From Tubiluchus corallicola (Eukaryota; Priapulida; Priapulimorpha; Priapulimorphida; Tubiluchidae): a stretch of 26,183 bases of DNA. The notes below the pieces were generated by a model. That model was not told the origin of the DNA and did not search any database. It saw only the letters and a list, made by a program, of their open reading frames with translations. Each line of letters opens with the position of its first letter. Position 1 is the first letter of the stretch. The DNA lies in assembly GCA_030141605.1 (NCBI GenBank), contig JAQGDQ010000591.1, positions 1 through 26,183 on the forward strand. Direction: 5' to 3'. The position numbers and the translations under genes are program-made. Below are positions 10,414-18,998 of the stretch, piece by piece.

Positions 10414-10738
10414 ACCTGCTAATTAGCATACTCACCTGACAGGTAAACATACTGCTTTTTCAGCACAGGTAAAATTGTCTCGGCATACATGATGTGCACT
10501 AAAAAGAGAGCGAAAAATTCAAATCATGTTGGGTGTTTATTATGAGCTACTGTACAAACAACAAACGTCAATAAGCTACTAAGGATGATAACATCTTAAC
10601 AGGTACACAGACCACGTGACTTTACCCGCTTACCTGTCATATCGTGACCTTACCTGTGCAAAGGCCAAGTTTACAAGCCAACTCCTCCTACAACCGCACA
10701 GGTGTGATGTTGAACTAAGCGGCATATTTTACCTGCGC
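10414..10738. promoter_or_regulatory. Cluster of CAGGT/ACCTG motifs around the SESTD1 start
   Basis: About ten copies of ACCTG or its complement CAGGT occur between 10414 and 10735 (for example 10414, 10434, 10440, 10466, 10600, 10632, 10652, 10699, 10731), with an E-box CACGTG near 10613. One copy on either strand per roughly 500 bp would be expected by chance. CACCTG/CAGGTG is the E-box read by Snail/ZEB and bHLH factors. One instance is the splice donor itself. Regulatory meaning is inference. Confidence 0.35.
10436..10498 (-). CDS. SESTD1: SESTD1 first coding exon (start codon 10490-10488)
   Basis: This exon starts after a strong pyrimidine tract and ctctttttag, has 8 non-coding nucleotides, then ATG at 10490-10488 and 18 codons plus one base. 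The donor is CAG|GTGAGT. It encodes MYAETILPVLKKQYVYLS and the first base of Gly. The I-L-P-x-L-K-K-x-x-x-x-L-S-G-G arrangement is what I recall for the N-terminus of vertebrate SESTD1, at the same distance from the start. That makes both the start and the gene call convincing. SESTD1 is a cytoplasmic scaffold with an N-terminal SEC14-like domain that binds phosphoinositides and later spectrin-like repeats. In vertebrates it is reported to interact with TRPC4/TRPC5 and with planar-polarity/Dact proteins. The acceptor only 8 nt before ATG implies either a 5' UTR exon further right or a trans-splice site. Confidence 0.88.
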
Positions 10739-11049
10739 TGATGAATTTAAATTACCAATGTTCAGCTTCTTTTCAAGCAGTGTCAGTGAACCATTAAAGT
10801 GAGATATTGAGACCTGGAACGGTTTACTTTTACGAAACGGGCTGTAGAATAAACACGTGAATTTGTTAATGCTTTGACACACGGCACTTGTAGTAATGTC
10901 GGATATAAAAGAATGCCAAAAACTGAGTTTCAATCTTGATGTAACAAAATTAAAATTCTTTCAATATGGACATAATTCTTAAAGGATCTTTTAAAGTTTA
11001 CGTATCATGCAGATTTACACCTGTTTGCCATCGTATACTATAATAACCT

Positions 11050-11210
11050 TCTTAAAGGAAGACTGGACGATTGTTTAGACTCAATCTCATTTTAATTTAC
11101 TGTTCAAAATATACATTTTCTTACCTATAAAAGTTAACAATAGTTTCTTATAATTGAATAATTAGCTTAGAAAGTTAATTAATGGTAACTAAAATGCAAT
11201 TTGCCTACTA
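11050..11210. repeat. Dispersed repeat, copy A (partner at 25493-25646)
   Basis: About 150 bp starting aagactggacgattgtttag aligns along its length with 25501-25646, through matching blocks aaaatatac, ttttctt, aaaagtta, tgaataatta and gaaagttaattaa. Differences are scattered substitutions and small indels, so the copies are old. Its right end runs into the 19-bp array. Family unnamed. Confidence 0.85.
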
Positions 11211-11880
11211 AAATGCAAATTAGCTATTAAAGTACAACTTGGCTACCAAAATGAAACTTGGCTACTAATATGCAATTTGGCTACTAAAATGCAACTTTGC
11301 TACTAAAGTACAACTTGGCTACTAAAATGAAACTTGGCTACTAATATGCAACTTGCCTACTAAAATGTAATTTGACTACTAAAATGCAACTTTGCTACTA
11401 AAGTACAACTTGGCTACTAAAGTACAACTTGGCTACTAAAAAGCAATTTGGCTACTAAAATGAAACTTGGCTACTAAGATGTAATTTGACTACTAAAATG
11501 CAACTTGGCTACTAAAGTACAACTTGGCTACCAAAATGAAACTTGGCTACTAAAATGCAACTTGCCTACTAAAGTACAACTAGGCTACTAAAAAGCAATA
11601 TGGCTACTAAAATGCAATTCGACTACTAAAATGCAACATGGCTACTGAAATATAACTTGGCTACTAAAATGCAATTCGACTACTAAAATGCAACATGGCT
11701 ACTGAAATAAAACTTGGCTACTAAAATGCAACTTGGCTACTAAAAAGCAACTTTTCTACTAAAATGCAACTTGGCTATAAAAATGCAATTTGGCTACTAA
11801 AATAAAACTTGGCTACTAAAATGCAATTTGACTACTAAAATATGCAAAATGGCTATTGAAATACAACTTGGCTACTAATC
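11184..11880. repeat. 19-bp minisatellite array
   Basis: About 36 tandem copies of a 19-bp unit, ggctactaaaatgcaactt, with variants containing aaagtacaac, aaatgaaac and aaaagcaac. Variant blocks recur, indicating local duplications. The first copies overlap the right end of dispersed repeat copy A. The array is upstream of the SESTD1 start, in its 5' region or an intron of the UTR. Confidence 0.95.
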
Positions 11881-13473
11881 CTCACTAAGTTGTTAATGCA
11901 CAGTAATGAAGTGGAATTAGTATGTCGATTCATTGTCGGTGGGGTGGTGGGGGACAAGATTGGGACGAGTGTCGGGCTGAAAACATTGGTTGCAACAGCA
12001 GTCAATACTTGGACAGAATACTGACCAAGGTCACTGGACGACCATCATAAGATGGGATCAATTTCGAAGAAAGACCCCAGTGAGTCACGGATATTAGCGG
12101 CAAAAGCCTTTAAAAAAAAACCATGTCTATGAGATATAGCATGAGATATAAACATGACAGAGAGAAAGATCCCTTCAATGTGCAGGATGTCTTCTGCGCT
12201 TTCTTTTACAACAACATTCACGAATATGTCGCCAATTAATCCCCTTTGTTTTTATTCATCTTAGCTGTTGTTCAATGACGTGCCTACGTGTGTACTGGCT
12301 ACAACAAACTTTAACCAGCTAAGTTTCCCATCAAATTTCCATTCCACCGATGATCAGAGATGACGTCACATTTTCGCACTTTTTCAACAAGCTGATTATA
12401 ACCAGTTAATCCTTGAAACTTAGGCCAGCCACAGGAAATAATTGGAAACATAATGAAAAGAGCTCAGAAATATAGATTTTGCAGGAAAAAATACTGTGAA
12501 TTTTTCGAAGTGGACTTGTAAAAAGAACTTCATTAAAATTTTTAGTCGAGCCTCAAAGAAGTTTTACGATTTCAATTCTGCTGCCATATTATGCATAATT
12601 ATGTGTTTTTGATAAGTTTGTCCAATTTTGGATGCCTATTTGAAATAAATGGAAATTTTTTTTCATCTTTTGAAGTTTGGCAAGTTTCCTGCCGGCAAGA
12701 GTGCTTCGTAAGACACGGTCGACTTATGATTTGTCCGAAATGTACATGAATTATAATCCTAATTTTATTACAAATTCTAATTAAATTAGTACACAATACA
12801 GGTAAGAAAAGTTATCGATAGAATGTTTTTACAAAACCAAGAAAAAATAAAATATACACTAGGCAATATATATATATAGATTATATGCAAAATATCTCCT
12901 TATTTCCATTGCTTTTGAGCTAGTATTCAGAATCCGAATATGTAGTTTTACACATGAAACAGCGCTACCTAGCTATGCACACGTCACGTATAAAAGCACC
13001 ACACAGTGTTCAACACAGTTACGTAGCTTAATATTAGACTCCAAATTGCAGAGGCTCGCCCGCCATAACTAAGGTGGAGAAGCTACCAATAACTTAATAA
13101 AATTATTATCACATTCTAAATATCGGCGGCAGTCACGCTTGCTTAGGCGAAAACTAAGCGAAAATCACCAAGTTTGAACGAATTTCAGTTCTTCAAATAA
13201 CAACATAATAGGCACTTGCAAACTTGGAGCTTACAAAGACTTACCACCAAAAGAAACGTTATTTAGAACACGCTAACACGTGGACCTCACGTACAGAATT
13301 AAATCCATCATGTCACCGTGTGTTGTCGTAGTAGCATAACTTTCATTTTGTGAGGTTAGTGGCTGCGTTGTATGCCCCTGGGTCATGTCCAAATAATACA
13401 GCGTTTACAGAAAGTCATTCGACTGGAACAAACACGCACCTTCCGCACCTGAGAAAAGTTGCTGTTAGTAGGC
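11881..13473. other. Intergenic or 5' intron; no gene supported
   Basis: Mostly AT-rich. A somewhat GC-richer stretch at about 11930-12100 contains a G-rich run and a GTGAGT donor-like site near 12080, but no recognisable peptide. A TATA-like tataaaag lies near 12990. A 15-bp motif, aggctcgcccgccat near 13050, recurs as aggctcgcccaccat near 17150. A tatatatata run lies near 12870. I see no RNA gene. Confidence 0.5.
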
Positions 13474-13485
13474 TGGCGCCATCTG
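13474..13485 (-). promoter_or_regulatory. CTCF-core-like motif
   Basis: The minus strand reads CAGATGGCGCCA, preceded by GCGG. This fits the animal CTCF core (YAG-R-K-GGC-R-S) closely. A second identical 12-mer occurs on the plus strand at 20827-20838. A single motif match is weak evidence. Confidence 0.3.
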
Positions 13486-13855
13486 CCGCTAAAATGTTGA
13501 ATTTTCACCATTGCAACAGGTGTTTTTGCTTGGAAGGCTGTAAAACAGTTGGGAAAAATAAGGGAAGAAATAAAAATAATTATACATGCATGCATGTGTT
13601 GTTATGATATGATATTTTGCAATGACTTTTTGTTGTATTGCACAATAGGATCATCATTCGCGTATCACGCACTAATAAATATAATTTATGAGAAAAAAAC
13701 AAAAAGTAAGATGTTATTAAAGTCGAAAATATGTTGATTTTTAACTAATAATATGATTTTACTATATAACAGGATAACTGTAAAACATAAGTCTCTCGCA
13801 AGCTGCTAATATCACTACTAAGTTAACTAGATACAATAGTAATGTTTTATAAATA

Positions 13856-13917
13856 GGGGTGGCTGCTAGGTGACCATTGTGGTCCTTCACCACCCCGTCT
13901 GAAATGAGACAAATAAA
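13856..13917 (+). other. GC-rich stem-loop followed by AATAAA
   Basis: The outer stem ggggtgg (13856-13862) pairs with ccacccc (13890-13896). The inner stem gacca (13872-13876) pairs with tggtc (13880-13884) across a ttg loop. AATAAA follows at 13912-13917. This stem-loop plus polyadenylation-signal layout is typical of the 3' end of a transcript or non-LTR element read on the plus strand. No coding sequence was recognised just upstream. Confidence 0.45.
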
Positions 13918-14027
13918 CTAATGACTAAGTATCACCAAAGAAAAGATCGCTTATTAATTCAGGTTTAATTATACATGATTCATAAAATTAATGTGTATTG
14001 TCGTATATAGATTATTATGTACTTTGA

Positions 14028-14681
14028 ACCACTGTAAAACTTGCAAAGGATGTAGCGCCCCACTATTTAAGTGCAATTCTGCCGCCAAAGGTAAACGAAG
14101 TTACCCCCTATTATATACGCAGTGGTACTAAATACAGAAATTTTAATTGCCGTTCTGTTAGCTGTGAAAAATCGTTTTTCATATCGACCATTAACATGTG
14201 GAACAACTTACCACAGAACATTCGTGAAATTACATCCATTTCACACTTCAAACAAGAGCTCAAATCTCATTTAAGTTTTTCGTTGCGTGGGAAACATTTT
14301 TCACTTGGTAAACCTCCAATTTCAGTGCATCATACGCGCATGAGAATCGGATTTTCTCAGCTAAACTATGACCTTTTCTCTAAAGGCTGTAAAGATAATA
14401 ACGGTCATCCAATATTGCCGAATTGTAACTGTGGATTTCGATTTGAGCCTGTTGAACACTTTTTGTTGCACTGCCCATTGTATCAACAAACTAGGGATGT
14501 TATGTTTGATAAATTAAATGAAATGCTTCTGCCTGAAAACCTTAATATAGCTGCCTTAGGAACTAATGATCTGTTGAAGTTGTTATTATTCGGAAAAGAT
14601 GAATTTAACTATGTTGCTAACTGTAAAATATTCCAATGCATACATGACTTTATATTACGTACTACTAAACGCTTCCAGTAG
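14028..14681 (+). pseudogene. Non-LTR retrotransposon reverse transcriptase, C-terminal fragment
   Basis: An open frame of 217 codons follows a TGA at 14025-14027 and ends with TAG at 14679-14681; the first Met is at 14196. The peptide begins KLAKDVAPHYLSAILPP and contains SGTKYRNFNCRS. It then has INMWNNLPQNIREITS with HFKQELKSHL, the C-terminal tail of CR1/Jockey-like reverse transcriptases (W-N-x-L-P-x-x-I-R). About 80 residues later C-N-C-G-F-R-F-E-P-V-E-H-F-L-L-H-C looks like a CCHC-type metal-binding end domain known in some invertebrate elements. The catalytic palm domain is absent, so this is a 5'-truncated copy, not an active gene. The tail frame itself is free of stops, so the insertion may be fairly young. 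Confidence 0.82.
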
Positions 14682-14810
14682 TTTCTATCTGATATGAAAT
14701 TCGGAAAAGATGAATTTAACTATGTTGCTAACTGTAAAATATTCCAATGCATACATGACTTTATATTACGTACTACTAAACGCTTCCAGTAGTTTCTATC
14801 TGATATGAAA
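14589..14810. repeat. Perfect 111-bp tandem duplication
   Basis: Positions 14589-14699 and 14700-14810 are identical as far as I can read. The unit covers the last 30 or so codons of the RT fragment, its stop codon and the start of the 3' UTR. The second copy lies after the stop and does not alter the protein. Lack of divergence points to a very recent event or an assembly artefact. Confidence 0.93.
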
Positions 14811-15085
14811 TGAATTTCGCTGGTATCTGTCGTGTCTATATTGTTGCAAAAGTAACTTGTAAGATAATAAATAATGCATTAGTCTTAAATATTCGTACAT
14901 TAATATTTTCTAACCGTCATTTTCTACTAATGTCTAATGTAATCTTGTAGTAAAGCTTGTCAGCTGGTGTAGTTATAGTCTATTCTTGTTGTAAATGTTT
15001 TTGTAAATAGTGTATAAAGTCTGTTGTGGAGAGGATCCTAAATCATGTTGTTCAAACTGTCTGATCCAATCCTATAATAAATTAT
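14811..15085 (+). mobile_element. 3' UTR of the non-LTR retrotransposon
   Basis: Sequence following the RT frame. Its first 50 bp (tgaatttcgctggtat, then tgtcgtgtctatattg) recur at 20121-20170, showing that this belongs to a repeat family. It ends near an AATAAA at about 15073-15085. The right boundary is an estimate and I did not see a target-site duplication. Confidence 0.65.
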
Positions 15086-15193
15086 GTTTAAACTAACTTG
15101 CAAAGGAAATTTCGCTTATAGTATAATTACCATTGAACTTCATTATTAAATTCTTTTGTTGGAGTATTTATCCGCCTGAGGGCACTGCTGCGT

Positions 15194-16009
15194 CATTTAT
15201 TACTGTAGGTTTTACACGTCAAATGTAGACACAGGAAAGTTCAAATGTGACTTAGGTAAGTCAAATGTAGACATAGAAATTTCGAATGTGTTTTGGTAAC
15301 TCAAATGTGACTTAGGTAAGTCAAATGTAGACATAGAAATTTCGAATGTGTTTTGGTAACTCAAATGTGACTTAGGTAAGTCAAATGTAGACTTAGGAAT
15401 TTCGAATGTGTTTTGGTAACTCAAATGTGACTTAGGTAAGTCAAATGTAGACATGGGAATTTCGATGAAAAGATAAAACCAAATTAAAATTCAAATAACT
15501 TTGAAAAATGCGTTGTTTATCCTCAATCCCACTTCCCAATGAACAGTGAATCACTAATTAGTTTTAAGTAATGCATTAGCACTGCATTAATGAATTAGTT
15601 TCTCTCAAGAAACATTGTTTATTTTAAGAATGTATTGTTTTCTCTAATAGTTCCAATGGTATGTAAAGTTTACAGAATATTAGTGAACTATTAGTAGTTA
15701 TACCTAGACCTATGACGTTGTTATTTTAAATTAGGAGCAATTATTAAATTGAAATTAAAGAAGATTAAATTTTACTTCCTTAAGCTTTACCACCTATCAA
15801 CATTTGAGATGCCAATGTCACATTTGACTTGACATGTGTCTACATTTGACTTACGAAAAACGCTTAAGATTTCTTGAAAACCATTGTTAACACATTTGAA
15901 CTACCTAAGTCTACATTTGAGTTACCAAGACACATTTGAATTACCTAAATCTACATTTGAGTTAACGCAGGTCTACATTTGACATGTGAAATCTATAGTA
16001 AATTTAATG
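15194..16009. mobile_element. Foldback-type element with long inverted arms
   Basis: The left arm begins near cattta-ttactgtagg and carries cgtcaaatgtagac. The right arm, read backwards, begins cattaaatttactatag and carries atgtcaaatgtagac; the arms then match for 100 bp or more. Both arms are built of about 20-bp subrepeats starting caaatgt. In the left arm three subrepeats form a 60-bp unit present about four times (15239-15470). The 320-bp middle is AT-rich and non-coding. No transposase; target-site duplication not clear. Confidence 0.75.
15239..15470. repeat. 60-bp tandem repeat in the left arm
   Basis: About four near-identical 60-bp copies, each containing caaatgtgacttaggtaag, caaatgtagacatag and cgaatgtgttttggtaact. 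The length is a multiple of three, so the minus strand stays open and appears to encode a 20-residue repeat peptide. This is a by-product of the repeat. Confidence 0.93.
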
Positions 16010-16825
16010 CTTTAATTGGTTTTAAAGTACCTGCGTTACAAGCACAATGGTGCTACATATAGTACAAAGCACGAATGATTTTATTTGTTTAATATTTGTA
16101 TAAATCCAGTTGTACTCCCTGAGAGCAACCACGTTCAGTTCTTTTAGGCATAACATGGAAAACTAGATTTCAAACTTCGTCTGTACCACATTCAACAATT
16201 AGAAAAACGTAAATAATATTATAATTTTACTATACAAATCAAAATGATAACAACTGCTGTTTTCTGACTATGATATTGGACTGCTGTCCGCTTTTAACGG
16301 AGGCAGGACGGATGGCACCGCGGCCCACACCGTGCGGCATGTCTCAATTAAGTCGCTCAATGTCAAACCAAAACAGAACCCGAATAATAGAGTCGAAATG
16401 ACAATTTATTACAAAATATTACAAATAGCTTACCTAAAAGAAGTGTGAAATGTGAACAGAGCTGCGATGAAAGACACGACCACTGACAAGGATCTACAGC
16501 AGACCTTCCCTTTTCATAAGCTCAGGTGTGCACGTGACTAGAGGCTCCTACTAACACAAGGTCAGAATAAGAGTCTATGTGCTAGATAAAGCCACGTTCA
16601 CACACACACCTGAGAAGTCTACTGTATTCCCCTGCCAGCATTACACTTCATCTCATCACAGCCCTGCAATACAATATGTAGGAAATTTAAGATGCAAGAT
16701 CATGCTGGTGGATGACAGGCCTAATACGTTACTCGATGTTTGTGAAGAAGTTTATATCAACAATGAAAAACAATCGCATAACCTAAAACACAAGAAAACC
16801 CTCCACTTACATAAAGCTTAAAAAA
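16010..16825. other. Intergenic; nothing recognised
   Basis: Mixed composition with a short GC-rich patch near 16285-16345. The open stretch 16579-16821 (plus, 80 codons) has no domain I can name and no promoter or splice context. Confidence 0.5.
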
Positions 16826-16925
16826 CGTCATGAAATTTTATACCACTTACGTACTGCCTTTTTGAATACAAAATTTGCGTCGGTAGTAACGCTGTATAAA
16901 ACATGTTAATTTAAACTCCCGCGAT
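16826..16925. repeat. Dispersed repeat, second copy of the 43-bp satellite founder
   Basis: Matches about 7480-7580 in order and orientation: tgaaattttata, cacttacg, tactgcc, tttgcgt, agtaacgctgtataaaac and aaactcccgc. Here the segment is single copy, whereas near 7.5 kb its left part is amplified into the satellite. Confidence 0.7.
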
Positions 16926-17300
16926 TACCAGATGGCTGCGATGAGAGAGACAGATGCATGACCACATGCAAAACTAATGCATGACCACAGCAGTAAATTT
17001 CAAATATCGAATTTCAAACTTAGAATTTGAACAGTTTTTGCAGTGCAGTAACACTGTTCTTCAATTTTCGCTTACACAACCACGTACAACACGCTCGTGA
17101 AATGTTTGTGCTGTTGAAAATTATGCTAGTTTGTGATGTCATCAATAGTTAGGCTCGCCCACCATTAATACGTTCTTAATCTATTATTTAGTTATCAGAA
17201 ATGCTTTGATATTATTAAAGCTGTTAAAAAGTATACTTTTACCATACAGCCATATGAAAAATCAACCTATTTTCCTTTAATGCTACAACAATTCGTGGTA
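16926..17300. other. 3' flank of the DEG/ENaC gene
   Basis: AT-rich. On the minus strand an ATTAAA polyadenylation-like hexamer lies at 17281-17276, about 20 nt after the stop codon. The short motif atgcatgaccaca occurs twice near 16955-16990. Nothing else recognised. Confidence 0.45.
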
Positions 17301-18998
17301 TCAGTTTTTTGTCAATGGTTTAACCATGGTGCTGCTGTCCATCCTAGCTTTTTCACTAGCAGAACAACCGAGCGCGGTTAGCAACATGTCAGCACCAAGC
17401 ATCAATATCTCGACCATCCCCAAAATGGACAACCCCAGATACAGTCCGGCAAGACCACCGAATTCTGCCCCCAGTTGCAGGATACCGTAATCGTACGTAT
17501 CGTTCACGACGCGTATGGGACTAGAAGACAGAGCGATCTCCAACGTGACCTTTGCCTTGAATTCCAGGTTAGCGCCGGCGATCTCATTCCAGTAAAAGTG
17601 GTAACTTTCGTGTGTAAAAATTGATCTGTTTAAGGGGAAGCAGTCTTTAGCGGTGATGTTACAGCCAACCGACCCCAGAGCGTGAGCAATATCGTCGTAT
17701 AAATAGTGTTCTGATGTGATGTCAGTTTCATTGGAATTTTCCAGCTCGTCTGCCACCGTCCGAGCCACAAGGGCCTTTATGATGTCCTTCTTGTTCCACG
17801 GAGACTCACCGAACCGGTCGGTGTTGATGTCGTAATACACGCTGTGGCACGCCTGCGGACACCTGCATTCAAGATCGGGAATGGAAACTTTGGTGTAGTC
17901 CTCTTGACAGCAGATATCGAAGTTGAAGTTCTCGATGGGATCCTCCCAGTTGTCGAAGCATTTCTCTTCGCAGCTGGTGAGGTTAGCCGACGCGTTCGTC
18001 GGAGCCAGACCGGGCTCGCAGCCGCACTTTGCCGACACGTACCTCTGAAGGCACGTCAGAAGGCACTTGTTTTTTTCATACCGGGTATTAAAGGATGCCG
18101 CATAAGCGTCTTGGGTCTCGTCGATGTCGGAGTCTGGAACACAATTACCTTTACTGGCCAGCAAATTTGACTCCGTAATCAGAACGGAGCTGAAGACGTA
18201 AGTCCCGATGCCGGCGAAATTGAAGTGAGACGGTATGATAGGCATATACTGCGGCGGATGAATGGCAAACGATATACCCGGCTGAGTGAACCGCCAGTCA
18301 TGGGACGAAATACTGTAGTGCTCCACCTCCACATACATGACCAGAGTTAGCTCGGTGGCACCGCCTAGGGTCACGGCCGTGTGTCGGTATCCATTCGATT
18401 CCGACATGTCGGATCCGAATATCGTGAAGCAGTTGCCCAGGGAATTGTGCGCAAATTTTCTACCCAGTCTGCAAACTTTTCTACTCTGAGTGTTGTTCTT
18501 GGCTCCCAACCGGCATTCTGTCACCATCTCGCCCGGCCAGTGTCCGTAGTAGTAATGCGTTTCGTTGGGTAGCATCGCCGCACTCATTTTCAGGGAGCAT
18601 TTGTTGGGAAACGCCTCGTTTTCCACGGGTGCCACTTTGGGACAGGTCGAATCTCCACATTCCTGCTGCTTGGCAAACGGACAGTCAACTTCTACCGTAT
18701 CGTACTCTTCGAACATCACCTCCTGATGATGTCCCTCGTGCTTCAAGTTCGAGTTGCAGATGGTGACGGCGGGAAAGACCACACTACTCCGGTACTCGTT
18801 GTGGGTCTGCTTGACCACCTTGTACTCAAAGTATCTCATTAGAAGAGTGACAAGCAGATATACAGTGAAAGCCGAAGCGGCGCTAAAGAGCAGAATCCAG
18901 AGGACTCGCTGCCATATCCTTCTGGATCTTGCTACATTTCCCACTCCGTGGATCGACGCATTTTCTGCAAAGTCTTTTAGTACTTCTTTCACAGTCAT
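17301..18998 (-). CDS. DEG/ENaC/ASIC-family sodium channel subunit, intronless
   Basis: A 565-residue uninterrupted frame, typical length for the family. The N-terminal FAENASIHGVGNV (10-22) carries the gating His-Gly pair at 17-18. TM1 spans about 32-54, followed by FPAVTICNSN (75-84), the post-TM1 family signature. The large extracellular domain is cysteine-rich, with many N-glycosylation sequons. TM2 spans about 512-541, containing GLAGLYLGLSILGMVEI with the G-L-S selectivity filter at 522-524. The C-tail is short. Members assemble as trimers in the plasma membrane and pass Na+, gated by protons, peptides, mechanical force or other ligands; the stimulus here cannot be told. The start at 18998 is chosen because it gives the expected short N-tail before H-G. 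The leader and first 14 codons are duplicated upstream. The absence of introns is notable beside the multi-exon gene at left. Confidence 0.95.
   Translation of the reverse strand: MTVKEVLKDFAENASIHGVGNVARSRRIWQRVLWILLFSAASAFTVYLLVTLLMRYFEYKVVKQTHNEYRSSVVFPAVTICNSNLKHEGHHQEVMFEEYDTVEVDCPFAKQQECGDSTCPKVAPVENEAFPNKCSLKMSAAMLPNETHYYYGHWPGEMVTECRLGAKNNTQSRKVCRLGRKFAHNSLGNCFTIFGSDMSESNGYRHTAVTLGGATELTLVMYVEVEHYSISSHDWRFTQPGISFAIHPPQYMPIIPSHFNFAGIGTYVFSSVLITESNLLASKGNCVPDSDIDETQDAYAASFNTRYEKNKCLLTCLQRYVSAKCGCEPGLAPTNASANLTSCEEKCFDNWEDPIENFNFDICCQEDYTKVSIPDLECRCPQACHSVYYDINTDRFGESPWNKKDIIKALVARTVADELENSNETDITSEHYLYDDIAHALGSVGCNITAKDCFPLNRSIFTHESYHFYWNEIAGANLEFKAKVTLEIALSSSPIRVVNDTYDYGILQLGAEFGGLAGLYLGLSILGMVEILMLGADMLLTALGCSASEKARMDSSTMVKPLTKN

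Noticed and set aside
11938-11966. G-quadruplex
   Set aside because: Only three runs of three or more G with short spacing; a fourth is missing.
11960-12085. Plus-strand exon ending at a GTGAGT site near 12080
   Set aside because: About 35 open codons of unrecognised sequence with no acceptor or homology; likely chance.
12199-12240. Plus-strand exon after a tgcag near 12185
   Set aside because: Short, ends in a stop soon after, peptide not recognised.
13350-13607. Plus-strand 85-codon and overlapping minus-strand 70-codon frames
   Set aside because: Overlapping frames on both strands in a mildly GC-rich patch, with no recognisable motif or splice support.
15212-15454. Minus-strand protein with 20-residue repeats
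   Set aside because: The 60-bp tandem DNA repeat is a multiple of three, so the frame stays open without selection; no start context or conserved fold.
15180-16020. Target-site duplication around the foldback element
   Set aside because: Flanks compared on both sides show no clear matching direct repeat.
16579-16821. 80-codon plus-strand frame
   Set aside because: No domain, low-complexity residues from a cacaca run, no gene context.
17844-18170. Plus-strand open frames inside the channel gene (also 18381-18572 and 18754-19095)
   Set aside because: They are antisense shadows of the 565-residue channel gene.
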